NCBI GenBank assembly: GCA_021204635.1
Contig: JAJPZB010000130.1
Span: 1 to 14,064 of the forward strand
Length of the DNA stretch: 14,064 bases
Reading direction: 5' to 3'
From: Opitutia bacterium
Lineage (GTDB): Bacteria; Verrucomicrobiota; Verrucomicrobiia; Opitutales; UBA953
A program made the translations under genes and the position numbers. The notes under the pieces are model-generated. The model was given only the letters and a program-made list of their open reading frames with translations. It ran no database searches and was not told where the DNA came from. Within the stretch, counting starts at the first letter, position 1, and every line of letters starts with the position of its first letter. Below, piece by piece: positions 6,760 through 13,885 of this stretch.

Positions 6760-7065
6760 ATGATGACGAAAATTAGCGGAAGAATTGCCGGCGCGCTCTT
6801 TGTGGCGTCGATGTTTGCGGGCTGCGCGACAAGCGGAGCGGATACTGCGAGCACCGGCGGGCTTTCTGCTGAAAATTTGCAGCAGATTGTCGATACGGCG
6901 CAGGGCGCGATTGAGGGCACGGCGTTTGCCTCGACGGGAGTCGGAGGAGCGTGCGTGGTCATCCTCGGATTGATATCTGCGGGGCTCGGCTGGTATGCGC
7001 GGAAGATGGCAGACAAGGCAGATGCGGAAGCGGAAGCGAATGAATCCGAAAAGGAGAACGAGTGA
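6760..7065 (+). CDS. Small membrane protein: class II holin-like or lipoprotein
   Basis: The protein has 101 residues. The N-terminus (MMTKISGR) is followed by a hydrophobic stretch at about residues 9-21, ending in MFAGC with Cys22, which reads as a signal peptide with a lipobox. Phe at -3 is less usual than Leu. A second hydrophobic segment lies at about 61-80, then a highly charged tail rich in Glu, Ala and Lys. Two readings fit: a lipoprotein with an extra membrane anchor, or a two-helix class II holin with both ends in the cytoplasm. The neighbour at 7065 looks like XhlA, the partner of a two-helix holin in PBSX, which favours the holin reading. No endolysin is in the window. AAAGGAAG before the double ATG (6760 or 6763) gives good initiation. 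Confidence 0.55.
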   Translation: MMTKISGRIAGALFVASMFAGCATSGADTASTGGLSAENLQQIVDTAQGAIEGTAFASTGVGGACVVILGLISAGLGWYARKMADKADAEAEANESEKENE

Positions 7066-7370
7066 TGGACGCGGAATCTTTTCAGGGGAAAGTTTTGAGC
7101 GAGCTCGCGACGTCGCGCGCGGAGCTGAACGGTCTCTCGCAGAGGATATCGCGGATTGAGGGCGCGGTCGCGGAAATATCCAACGCGACGCAACGAATCG
7201 CCGAGCATTCCGTGGTTTTGTCGAACATGTCTCGCCGGATCGACGTCTTGGAAAAGTTGGTCGAAAACCTGCGTGTGAATCAGTGGAGGCTCACCACTTT
7301 CATTATCGCGGCGGGCGGTTGCGGAGCTGCCAGCGCCGGAATCGTGGAGCTCTTAAAATCCATTTTGTGA
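7065..7370 (+). CDS. XhlA-like coiled-coil protein with C-terminal membrane helix
   Basis: The product has 101 residues. Residues about 10-72 are amphipathic and heptad-like (LSQRISRIEGAVAEIS, then RRIDVLEKLVENLRVNQW), and 77-97 form one hydrophobic helix near the C-terminus. This layout, with Leu-Glu spacing leading into an NxW box just before the membrane segment, matches the XhlA type of membrane-bound lysis accessory protein. In PBSX XhlA works with holin XhlB. Start choice: GTG 7062 and ATG 7065 are both possible; ATG 7065 lies eight bases after AGGAG and forms a TGATG stop-start overlap with the preceding gene. The call is from architecture only; a general membrane-anchored virion factor remains possible. 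Confidence 0.5.
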   Translation: MDAESFQGKVLSELATSRAELNGLSQRISRIEGAVAEISNATQRIAEHSVVLSNMSRRIDVLEKLVENLRVNQWRLTTFIIAAGGCGAASAGIVELLKSIL

Positions 7371-7377
7371 AACGGAA

Positions 7378-8016
7378 ATGAATCGCGAAGACGTATTGAA
7401 CGGAGTTTTTCTGCGACCTGCGAAACGGCTGTTTTGCGGGGTGGAGCTCTCCGACGTGACTTTGCGGTCGCATTTGATTATGTGCTCGGTGAATTGCCCG
7501 TTTTCGGACTATGAGCGGATTTCGCGGGGCGAGTTTCCGAAGAGTATTTTGTCTCGGTTTGTTTATCTTTTTATTCACGCGGGCGAGCTCGCCGATGTTT
7601 TGGCGGCTGCGGCGCGGGGCGTGGCAGAATTTATGAAGAGCGCGCGGAAGTTTGTCCGGCGGAAGTTTCGGCGGCTGACGATTGGTGCGCTTGCGGCGTT
7701 GGACGCGATTGCACGCGAGCAGGCGCGGGAGATTTTGTGGGCTCAGGCAGCGCCGAGCTCCGAAGATTGTGCGCCGGTGAGAGGTGCGCGGCCGGGCGAG
7801 TTGGCGTCGTTTGTTTTTGCGGCGGCGCGTGCGTTGCGAGTTTCGGTTTCTGCGGTGTGGGATTTCCGACTGTCGGAGATTTTTCAATTTTTGCATGCGT
7901 CCGTGGTGTATAACGGAGCGCGGGCGAGCTGGCGCGCGCTGACAGACGCAGAGGAACTTGCGCGGGAGAAATTCCGCGAAAAAGAAAGGGCGAAGAAATG
8001 TTGCGCGACGAGATAG
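7378..8016 (+). CDS. Candidate tail assembly chaperone
   Basis: This helical protein of 212 residues is not firmly recognised. Two segments look alike in role: residues about 11-36 (FLRPAKRLFCGVELSDVTLR) and about 92-112 (FVRRKFRRLTIGALAALDAI). The second recalls the 'plTlG..l.L' entry motif of tail assembly chaperones. The part near 155-185 (VSVSAVWDFRLSEIFQFLHA and following) has a Trp-Asp helix like the C-terminal modules of such proteins. Chaperones bind the tape measure and the tube protein before tail polymerisation. It lies seven bases after the XhlA-like gene and overlaps the next gene by 19 bases. Unlike many chaperone genes it is not directly before the tape measure gene, and I see no canonical slippery heptamer. 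Six cysteines are present, including a CC pair near the end. Confidence 0.35.
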   Translation: MNREDVLNGVFLRPAKRLFCGVELSDVTLRSHLIMCSVNCPFSDYERISRGEFPKSILSRFVYLFIHAGELADVLAAAARGVAEFMKSARKFVRRKFRRLTIGALAALDAIAREQAREILWAQAAPSSEDCAPVRGARPGELASFVFAAARALRVSVSAVWDFRLSEIFQFLHASVVYNGARASWRALTDAEELAREKFREKERAKKCCATR

Positions 8017-8294
8017 TTTCGGATTTTGGCGAGATTGTGAAAGAGGTCGGCGAGGCTGTCGAGATTGACGGTGTCGAGGTTCAGGCGGTGGTAAACGTTG
8101 TCGAGGTGGAGCGGGCGACGTCTGTCGGAGGCTGGGCGGTGACGCAGGGATTTTCCGTTGTTTTCGCGGATATGTTTACGCTGGCGATTCCGCCGAAGGT
8201 TCGGCTTGTCGTTCGCGGTGAAAATTGCAGGGCGGAGACGGTGAAGGAATCGTCTCCGGGAGTGTGGAACATCACGTGCGTGAAGGAGCTTTGA
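7998..8294 (+). CDS. Head-tail connector, gpFII-like beta barrel
   Basis: The product has 98 residues. A short N-terminal helix (LRDEIVSDFGEIVKEVGEAV) leads into a small beta barrel: VEVQAVVNVVEVERAT, then FSVVFADMF, then RLVVRGENCRAETV, then VWNITCVKEL. This helix-plus-barrel pattern is that of the lambda gpFII/Gifsy-2 prophage family, which forms the ring under gpW that receives the tail. It overlaps the end of the preceding gene by 19 bases, and AAAGGG lies upstream of the ATG. The presence of a gpW-like partner earlier in the operon supports the assignment. Confidence 0.55.
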   Translation: MLRDEIVSDFGEIVKEVGEAVEIDGVEVQAVVNVVEVERATSVGGWAVTQGFSVVFADMFTLAIPPKVRLVVRGENCRAETVKESSPGVWNITCVKEL

Positions 8295-8297
8295 TTT

Positions 8298-8732
8298 ATG
8301 ATAACAGGAATTTATTCGGCGTTTCGGAGCGTTTTTTCTGCGGAGGCAGAGGAAGCCGGATTCCCCTTCCCGATTTTTTCGGGGACGGACGTGAGTTCGC
8401 TTTCTTTTCCGTGCGTGGTTTTTTCGTTGAAGCTCACGGCGCGGGCTGAGCCCATGAAGGCGAATAGGACCTTTGACTGCGTGGCGAGTTTTTCTCTCTT
8501 TTTACAGCCGGAGCAATGGACGCGGGAGGAGATTGAAAGCAGCGTGTCGCAGCTGGCGGTGCTTGTCGGAGGCGTCGATAGAGCGGAGCTGAATTTGGCG
8601 GCGGCGGATTATGGCGTGTCTTTTTATTCCGGATTGAAGCTTTCGACGATTTCCGCGCCGACGCTTTCGACGGTGGGGAACGTGGAAATGTTGACGGTCG
8701 GGATAGATGCGGAGACGGTTGTGCAATTTTAA
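8298..8732 (+). CDS. Probable tail terminator / minor tail protein (gpU-like position)
   Basis: The protein has 144 residues and a mixed alpha/beta pattern: an N-terminal helix (ITGIYSAFRSVFSAEAEEAG), a strand pair around SFPCVVFSLKLTARAE, a helix (REEIESSVSQLAVLVGG), and a final strand region (VEMLTVGIDAETVVQF). This order, helix then strands then amphipathic helix then strands, is that of tail terminator proteins that cap the tube and bind the head connector. Position between the connector and gp10-like genes agrees. It starts three bases after the connector gene, with GAAGGAG in good range upstream. No diagnostic motif exists for this family, so the call rests on layout and synteny. Confidence 0.5.
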   Translation: MITGIYSAFRSVFSAEAEEAGFPFPIFSGTDVSSLSFPCVVFSLKLTARAEPMKANRTFDCVASFSLFLQPEQWTREEIESSVSQLAVLVGGVDRAELNLAAADYGVSFYSGLKLSTISAPTLSTVGNVEMLTVGIDAETVVQF

Positions 8733-8746
8733 CCGGAGGAAATGAA

Positions 8747-9355
8747 ATGCGTTTTGCCGATACGATAGACACGAGCGGGTTCAGCCGGGCAATGGTTGAA
8801 TTTGGCAGGAAGAAGAATCTTGCGCTTGCGGACGCGGCCGACGAAACGGTTCGCCGGTTTGTCAAAAATGTTGTCGTGTTGACGCCTCCGATGAATGGGG
8901 TGAAGTCTCGCGACGGGTCGGGACAGAGCCCGAGTGAGGCGTTTGCCGAACACAAGAGGCTTTTGGAGAGCATGATTTTGGTGCAGGGGCTGAAAAAGCA
9001 ACGACACCGCGCGGGTAATCGTGCGCGCGAGCACTTGGCGATAAAAGAGCGCAAGGGGTATTTGCGGAACGCGTTGCGGTGGCAGGGGGAGCTTGCCGCC
9101 GGCTGGAATGCGGCGGCGCAAAAGGTTGGAGCTCGCGGGATTCCTGCAAAGGTTCGCCGGCACGGCGACAAACACGGTGTCATTCAAAAGCACGTCACGA
9201 ACGAGGTCGTGCTATATGACATCACGTATGAGTATCAAAAAAACGCGGCTCGCGGGGATTTTGAGTATTTTATCCGGCGCGCGATGCGCCAGACGGAGCG
9301 CGGTCTTTTGAAGGCCGTCGGAGCGCTGGCGACTCGGCGTTTCGGGAGATCATGA
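8747..9355 (+). CDS. Tail completion / neck protein, HK97 gp10 or lambda gpZ-like
   Basis: The protein has 202 residues. The N-terminal helical part (FSRAMVEFGRKKNLALADAADETVRR) leads to VVLTPPMNG at about residues 43-51. This resembles the 'tPv.tG' turn conserved in HK97 gp10/gpZ-type tail completion proteins, which help mature the tail end for head joining. A basic central region (KKQRHRAGNRAREHLAIKER) follows, and the protein ends with a helix (FEYFIRRAMRQTERGLLKAV). It is longer than typical HK97 gp10, with the insert around residues 60-115. CCGGAGGAA precedes the ATG. Stop TGA overlaps an ATG at 9352, but that small frame is not clearly coding. Confidence 0.6.
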   Translation: MRFADTIDTSGFSRAMVEFGRKKNLALADAADETVRRFVKNVVVLTPPMNGVKSRDGSGQSPSEAFAEHKRLLESMILVQGLKKQRHRAGNRAREHLAIKERKGYLRNALRWQGELAAGWNAAAQKVGARGIPAKVRRHGDKHGVIQKHVTNEVVLYDITYEYQKNAARGDFEYFIRRAMRQTERGLLKAVGALATRRFGRS

Positions 9356-9484
9356 ACCTTCTGCGAGATAGGAGAGCAAGACATGCAACGCATAAGAGAG
9401 CGAGAAAAACACGAAGAGCACGGCAAGGATTCCTGCTGCGAGTGCGATTAGTGTTCTTGCTCCATTTACGAGATCTGAACCCAT
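9350..9484 (-). CDS. Possible antisense 44-residue single-helix membrane protein
   Basis: In the 127-base gap before the tape measure gene, the minus strand reads a 44-residue protein starting at ATG 9484. It has one strong hydrophobic helix at about residues 10-38 (TLIALAAGILAVLFVFFSLS in the core), a short N-terminal polar start and an acidic end. It would be a credible inner-membrane micropeptide. Against it: no ribosome binding site, the only minus-strand reading in an otherwise plus-strand operon, and an opposite strand that carries its own possible tiny gene with a good Shine-Dalgarno sequence. Confidence 0.25.
   Translation of the reverse strand: MGSDLVNGARTLIALAAGILAVLFVFFSLSYALHVLLSYLAEGS
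9383..9451 (+). CDS. Possible 22-residue peptide with a CCEC end
   Basis: ATG 9383 lies eight bases after AGGAG, within GATAGGAGAG, one of the clearest ribosome binding sites in the window. It opens a frame of 22 codons ending TAG: MQRIREREKHEEHGKDSCCE, then Cys and Asp. The peptide is very hydrophilic, with a cysteine cluster at the end. It lies between the gp10-like and tape measure genes. It could be a leader or coupling peptide that feeds ribosomes to the tape measure start, which itself lacks a ribosome binding site. It could equally be the charged mirror of the hydrophobic minus-strand frame. Confidence 0.25.
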   Translation: MQRIREREKHEEHGKDSCCECD

Positions 9485-11624
9485 GGCTGATAACGAGATA
9501 AAAACGAGAATTTCTGCGGACGCAAAACAATTCAACGCAGGGGTGAACTCTGCGGAAAAATCTGCGCGCGGGTTTACGTCGAACATTGGTAAGTGGTTTA
9601 AGAGCGCCGGTTCGACGATATCGTCTTTTGGTGCGAGCGCTCTTGGAGTTTTTGCAGCGTTTCGCGGGGTACAGGCTTTTAAGTCGGGATTTTCGTCGAT
9701 TATCGAATTATCCGGAGAACTTCAAAAGGCGGAGATTCGCCTAAAATCTTCTTTTGGGAAGAGCTTGGATTCGGAAGGGATTTCCGATTTTGCCCGTCGG
9801 TTGCGCCAGATGTCTGCCAACGGGACGGAAAGTTTTGATTCGCTTGTCTCGAGCGCGGTGAAGCTTGGAAGCGTGATGAACTGGCGCGACGCTCTGAAAT
9901 GGGTTGAAGCGTTCCAGAACATTTCCGCCGGCACGGGCGAGAGCATGGATCGGGTGATCGGGGAATTTGTGAAGGCAAAGGCGAGCGGAGGGATAAGCTC
10001 TTCTCTCACCGACATGTTTGCGAAGAAAGGCGTGAATATATATTCGGTTATTGCCGAGCAGACCGGAGAAGCAGAGGCGCAGATAAAGAAAATGGCGGCG
10101 AGCGGCGCGTTGTCTTTTTCTGTGATTGAGCAGGCGATTTTGGCGACTGCGAGCGCCGGCGGAGTTTTTGCCGGAAAGGCTCGGGAGATGTCTGAGACGT
10201 CGCAGGGTGCGTGGGACACTTTGCGGGCGCAGTGGAATATTGTTTGTGCGGAGCTTGCAGAGCCGATTGCCGACGCGGTCACGCCGTGGATCAAGCGGGT
10301 TGGAGAAGGTCTTGCCGGTTTGGCGAGCAACGTTAAAGAGATCGCAGGTGCGATAAAGGCTGCGTTTGTTGGAGCTTTTGGCTTTGTTGTCGCCAAAATT
10401 ACCGGTTCTGTTTTTTCGATAGGTCGTGCGGCTGGCGGGATTCAGAATGTTTTTTTGGCTGTATTTGCTGCGATACGTGGTTCTGCTTCTGCCTTGTTCG
10501 CGTTCATGAAGGCGAACATTGCGTCGATTATCACCGGTCTCGCGACGATGGCGACGATGGCGTATGTGAACAGCAAAGAAAAGGATTCCGATTTGCTGGA
10601 AGCGCACTCGCAGGCGAACACGCACGTGCAAGAGGCGATGAAGTCTCTCGATGAAGCGAACAGCGAAGACGATTTTGCCGAAAAGGAAAAGGCGTTAAAG
10701 TATGCGATAGAACGCGAGCAGGCGTTGCGCAAGAAGGCGCAGGACAAGGGCCTTTTGGGAGATGGCGGTGTAGTTTACCAGACGAAGGATATTGTGGAGG
10801 CTGCGCGCGGGAGGCTTAACGACCGGATGGCTGAGCAAAATGCGGCGGCGGAAGAATCTGCCAAAACCGAAAAAGCCGAGCAAGACGAGGCTGCGCGGAA
10901 GCAGGCGACGCAGGTTCACGCCGAGAATCAAAAGACCGGTTTTGTCGCGGCTGCCGGCGGCACGGTAAAACCTCTCTCCGAGGAAGAGCAGCTTACGGCG
11001 GAGCGGAGCAAGCTTTTGGGCGGAAGCCTTATTGCGGGAGAGACAGATGAAGACCGGCTCGCCGCCATGCGGAACGAGTATGCGAGGCTGGAGCGGAGCT
11101 CGTGGGGAGACAAGACTTTCACCTCTGAGGATTTGTCGAAGTTTGAAGAGCTGTCTGCCACGCTGGGGCGCGTTGGAGAAATTGACGCGCGGCTGTCGGA
11201 GTTTTCGGCGTCGCGGGCGTCGTCTCAGACTTCAAAGAAGCAGGAACTTGAAGCGATGAAGGCGGAGGCGTCGGGCGATGACGCGCGGGCGGCTGAGATT
11301 CGCAATTCCATGCGCGAGCGCGAGCTGACGGAAGAATACAGCAAAGATTTTTCACCGGAAGAAGCGGCGAGCATGGCGCGCGAGCGCATTGGATATGAGA
11401 ACGAGATTGAGGCGCGGAATAATGCGCCGGCGTCTCCGGAAGCGGGGAACACCGTTAGGGTGTGGAGCGCGCAGGGAGATGTTGGTGGCGGACGAAGCCT
11501 GAATCTCGGGACGGATTCGATGTTGCAGGTTGCGCAGAAGCAGTTGGACGTGCAGGAAAAGCTGCTGAAAGCGACGGAGGCTAAGCAGGAAGCCGGCGGC
11601 GATTCCGGATCAACTTATTCATAA
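9483..11624 (+). CDS. Tail tape measure protein
   Basis: The protein has 713 residues. The N-terminus (IKTRISADAKQFNAGVNSAE) is the start typical of tape measure proteins. A hydrophobic glycine-rich stretch at about residues 41-64 is followed by a helical domain. A long hydrophobic block at about 283-366 is likely the part inserted in the host membrane on DNA entry. From about 367 to the end the sequence is Ala/Glu/Lys-rich and predicted coiled coil. It sets tail length and occupies the tube lumen. At the usual 0.15 nm per residue it would specify a tail near 107 nm; this is an estimate from length alone. No lysozyme or peptidase motif was seen. ATG 9483 has no evident Shine-Dalgarno sequence, unusual here, which suggests coupling to something upstream. 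Confidence 0.93.
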   Translation: MADNEIKTRISADAKQFNAGVNSAEKSARGFTSNIGKWFKSAGSTISSFGASALGVFAAFRGVQAFKSGFSSIIELSGELQKAEIRLKSSFGKSLDSEGISDFARRLRQMSANGTESFDSLVSSAVKLGSVMNWRDALKWVEAFQNISAGTGESMDRVIGEFVKAKASGGISSSLTDMFAKKGVNIYSVIAEQTGEAEAQIKKMAASGALSFSVIEQAILATASAGGVFAGKAREMSETSQGAWDTLRAQWNIVCAELAEPIADAVTPWIKRVGEGLAGLASNVKEIAGAIKAAFVGAFGFVVAKITGSVFSIGRAAGGIQNVFLAVFAAIRGSASALFAFMKANIASIITGLATMATMAYVNSKEKDSDLLEAHSQANTHVQEAMKSLDEANSEDDFAEKEKALKYAIEREQALRKKAQDKGLLGDGGVVYQTKDIVEAARGRLNDRMAEQNAAAEESAKTEKAEQDEAARKQATQVHAENQKTGFVAAAGGTVKPLSEEEQLTAERSKLLGGSLIAGETDEDRLAAMRNEYARLERSSWGDKTFTSEDLSKFEELSATLGRVGEIDARLSEFSASRASSQTSKKQELEAMKAEASGDDARAAEIRNSMRERELTEEYSKDFSPEEAASMARERIGYENEIEARNNAPASPEAGNTVRVWSAQGDVGGGRSLNLGTDSMLQVAQKQLDVQEKLLKATEAKQEAGGDSGSTYS

Positions 11625-11640
11625 AAAAAGGAACACGAAC

Positions 11641-12459
11641 ATGGAAGAACATTACGGAGAGAGCCAAACGATAACAGACTTGAAGCGCGTTGTTCAGCAG
11701 TCGGGCGACCACCTGATGACGGGCGAGGTGTCTTATTCACAACAAGGCGATTATGAATCCGTTATCGCCGGTTGCCCGAAACTCGGGTCGAGGTCGCGGT
11801 ATTTTGACAGCTCGGTGACGTTGCAGAAGATAACGATATCTCCGACGACGGAAGATCGCTGGAAGGTGCAGCTGTCATATTCGGATCCTGAGTATGAGGA
11901 AACGGGGATCTCGACGCGCAACAAAGATTTTTATCTGAGGTGTGTTTCCTCGACGGTGTCGATATTGTTGCATCCGAAATTTGCGAATTGCGGAGAATAT
12001 GCGCTGAGCCTTGCGAAGATGTATTTGGACGGAGTGCCGTTGTCGAAGTCGATGAAGGAAAACAAAAGCAGCGACAGCAGAGACGACACAGACGGCGAAG
12101 GATATATTCCGGACGAAAACGGAAGTGATACCACGCTTGGCAAGCTGATAAATGACGCGAGAAAGGGAGACAAAAATTTTGACTTGCTTATTTCCAAAAT
12201 CAGTAAGGGTATCCGGAATTATCTTGTGCCGCTCGTGACGTGGACTGCGACGTCGTATGTTTCCAGCATTCCGAGCGAATCGAAGTTGGGGAAAGTGGAC
12301 ACTCCGACAGGAGGGCCGCCGAGTTTTGGCGGGAAACGGGATTGGCTGTTGACGGGATATTCCGCGACACGGACGAAGGACGACGAGCTTTGGGCGGTCA
12401 CGCGCGAGTGGAAGCTTTCCGACTCGGATTCAAAGTGGGACGACGACCTCTATTCATAA
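11641..12459 (+). CDS. Unrecognised tail-tip region protein
   Basis: The protein has 272 residues, directly downstream of the tape measure gene, where distal tail and tip proteins are encoded. It is strand-rich in the first 110 residues (SVTLQKITISPTTEDRWKVQ is one strand pair). It then has a helix around 119-132, an acidic low-complexity loop at about 139-167 rich in Asp, Ser and Asn, a basic helix at 176-193, and strands to the end with repeated Trp (RDWLLTGYSATRTK, WAVTREWKLS, then WDDDLYS). The loop probably links two domains. I do not recognise the family; a Dit-like hub or adaptor is a guess from position. Spacing to the tape measure is 16 bases, and AAAAAAGGAAC forms the ribosome binding site. 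Confidence 0.55.
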   Translation: MEEHYGESQTITDLKRVVQQSGDHLMTGEVSYSQQGDYESVIAGCPKLGSRSRYFDSSVTLQKITISPTTEDRWKVQLSYSDPEYEETGISTRNKDFYLRCVSSTVSILLHPKFANCGEYALSLAKMYLDGVPLSKSMKENKSSDSRDDTDGEGYIPDENGSDTTLGKLINDARKGDKNFDLLISKISKGIRNYLVPLVTWTATSYVSSIPSESKLGKVDTPTGGPPSFGGKRDWLLTGYSATRTKDDELWAVTREWKLSDSDSKWDDDLYS

Positions 12460-12479
12460 AAATAAAGGAGGCAAGAGAT

Positions 12480-13274
12480 ATGTTTTCGTTAGACAGAGTT
12501 TCGGTGGGAGACAAAATCACGGCGGAGAATTGGAATAAGCTTGTCGATGCCGTAAATGAGCTGAACGAAACGGTGAAGCGCCAGCGGATTGCTCCGAGCG
12601 ACGATTTCATCATGACGGAAGATTCCGGCGGCACGATGCTCGAACTGCGTGGGCGTGCATCCGATGGCGATGACGGCGTGTATGTTCCGCCGTTTAAGGT
12701 GAGCGCGAAAATCGAGAACGGTAAACTGAAGGCGACGGTGGCGCCGGGGACGATCTGGACGAAAAACCACGATCCTGCAACGTACACGCGTTTTGCCGGT
12801 GACGACGTCGAGGAAGATGTTTCCGCCGGAGGTTTCTTTGTTTGTCTGAAATTTCAGGTATATCTTTCCGGTGATAAAGAAAGTTATGTCACGCAACTCG
12901 AAGAGAATATCGATTACATAGATCCAGATAAGACGAACGATGACGGCTCGACAAGTCACGATGATAATATCGCGGTAATTCAGAATTGCCTTAAGATGGT
13001 TGCGAGTCAGTTGGATTATCTCATAAAGCGGGTTGCTTCGACGTCTATTCATTCGACGCCGGAGTTGGAGATTGTTTCGTCGCAGGAGTTCCGGGAAACG
13101 GACGATTGGTCGCTCGGGGACGAATACACTTACCATCACTATGTTTTAGCGTCGATAACAGTGGCAGAAGGCGGTTCCGGTTCGCTGAGTATCTCGAAGA
13201 AAACGCAGATTTGCGGCGGGGATATCTGGTTTGATCCGGTTTCACTCAAATTGGAAGAACAAACGGGCTCATGA
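12480..13274 (+). CDS. Tail fibre or tip protein, unrecognised family
   Basis: The product has 264 residues. Start ATG 12480 is preferred because AAAGGAGG lies eight bases upstream; the frame is open further upstream only as a shadow of the preceding gene. Residues about 7-36 (VSVGDKITAENWNKLVDAVN, then ELNETVKRQR) form a motif of 'GD.i....WN.lvdavN' type that I associate with trimeric phage fibre or appendage proteins. The remainder is strand-rich with acidic linkers (DGDDGVYVPPFKVSAKIENG; DKTNDDGSTSHDDN). It ends in a beta domain with SGSLSISKKTQICGGDIWFD. The stop overlaps the next start as ATGA, so it is translated together with the glycosyltransferase-like gene. Function is inferred from position and architecture only. 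Confidence 0.55.
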   Translation: MFSLDRVSVGDKITAENWNKLVDAVNELNETVKRQRIAPSDDFIMTEDSGGTMLELRGRASDGDDGVYVPPFKVSAKIENGKLKATVAPGTIWTKNHDPATYTRFAGDDVEEDVSAGGFFVCLKFQVYLSGDKESYVTQLEENIDYIDPDKTNDDGSTSHDDNIAVIQNCLKMVASQLDYLIKRVASTSIHSTPELEIVSSQEFRETDDWSLGDEYTYHHYVLASITVAEGGSGSLSISKKTQICGGDIWFDPVSLKLEEQTGS

Positions 13275-13873
13275 TCCTTGCACTTACATTTACGTGGCCG
13301 CAGGATAGCGGCGAAGCTGCGGAGCTGGCAAAGATGTTGCCGGCGGAGTGGCGGCGGCGCTGGGTGGTGGAGACGCGCCATGCGGCGGCGGTTGCCGGAG
13401 ACGCTGCGATTGCGGGCGCGGAAGTGGTCTGCGACGATTTCAATCGAGGCTCGAGCCTGCGGGGCTTGGACGCCGTGCGCGGCGTTATCCGCGCGATTGC
13501 GGGCGGGTTTGCCACTTCGCCGGACGTGGAAGCGGTGGTGAAGATAGACAGCGACGCCGCGCTGTGGGACCCCGACGCGCTGGTGAAGCCGGTCGCGGAA
13601 GGCGGCGCGGCGCTCTGCGGGGTGGCTCGCGGCGACGGCTCTGTCTCCGGCGCGTGTTACGTGGTTGGTCGCGCCGGTGCGGAGGCGTTGCGGAATGTTT
13701 CGACGACGGAGCTCGTGCAGACGGTAATCGACGCGCGCGGCCATGAGGATTGCGCGGTGTCTGCCATCATCAGGCGCGCCGGCTTGCCGGTGCGCACTTA
13801 CCCCATCGGGCGCATGAATTTGTGGAGCCACCGACGGCGCGACGCGTTGCAGATTTTCGGCCACCACTTTTAA
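13271..13873 (+). CDS. Small glycosyltransferase-like protein (GT-A type)
   Basis: The product has 200 residues. Features in order: an N-terminal strand (ILALTFTW), DSD at residues 93-95 in VVKIDSDAALWDPDAL, which fits the metal-binding DxD motif of GT-A enzymes, then GACYVVGRAGAEAL at about 127-140, a strand-helix like the acceptor-side part of GT31-type enzymes, then GHED at 157-160, a possible catalytic-base motif, and a late His187. The fold is shorter than most GT-A enzymes. It would transfer a sugar from a nucleotide-sugar, donor and acceptor unknown. It overlaps the upstream fibre gene by ATGA and is visibly GC-richer than its neighbours, which hints at separate origin. A role in glycosylating virion proteins is inference. 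The reverse-strand reading is rejected because of the coupling and the motifs. Confidence 0.55.
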   Translation: MILALTFTWPQDSGEAAELAKMLPAEWRRRWVVETRHAAAVAGDAAIAGAEVVCDDFNRGSSLRGLDAVRGVIRAIAGGFATSPDVEAVVKIDSDAALWDPDALVKPVAEGGAALCGVARGDGSVSGACYVVGRAGAEALRNVSTTELVQTVIDARGHEDCAVSAIIRRAGLPVRTYPIGRMNLWSHRRRDALQIFGHHF

Positions 13874-13885
13874 CGGGATTTCACA

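Noticed and set aside
6689..6763. 24-codon frame through the terminator, overlapping the next start as ATGA
   Set aside because: It reads through the terminator stem and its T run, giving a Phe stretch; it has no ribosome binding site, and the next gene has its own.
7980..8016. Possible programmed frameshift at the end of the chaperone candidate
   Set aside because: GAAAAAG and AAAGGG are near the overlap, but there is no canonical slippery heptamer and the downstream frame has its own start and connector-like product.
9352..9501. 49-codon Arg-rich plus frame starting at the ATGA of the gp10-like gene
   Set aside because: Its composition looks non-coding and it runs 19 bases into the tape measure gene; kept only as part of the gap finding.
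9741..10631. Minus-strand open frame (296 codons) within the tape measure gene
   Set aside because: It is Arg/His-rich and antisense to a clear tape measure gene.
12240..12479. Upstream extension of the 12480 gene
   Set aside because: It overlaps the 11641 gene in another frame, and AAAGGAGG points to ATG 12480.
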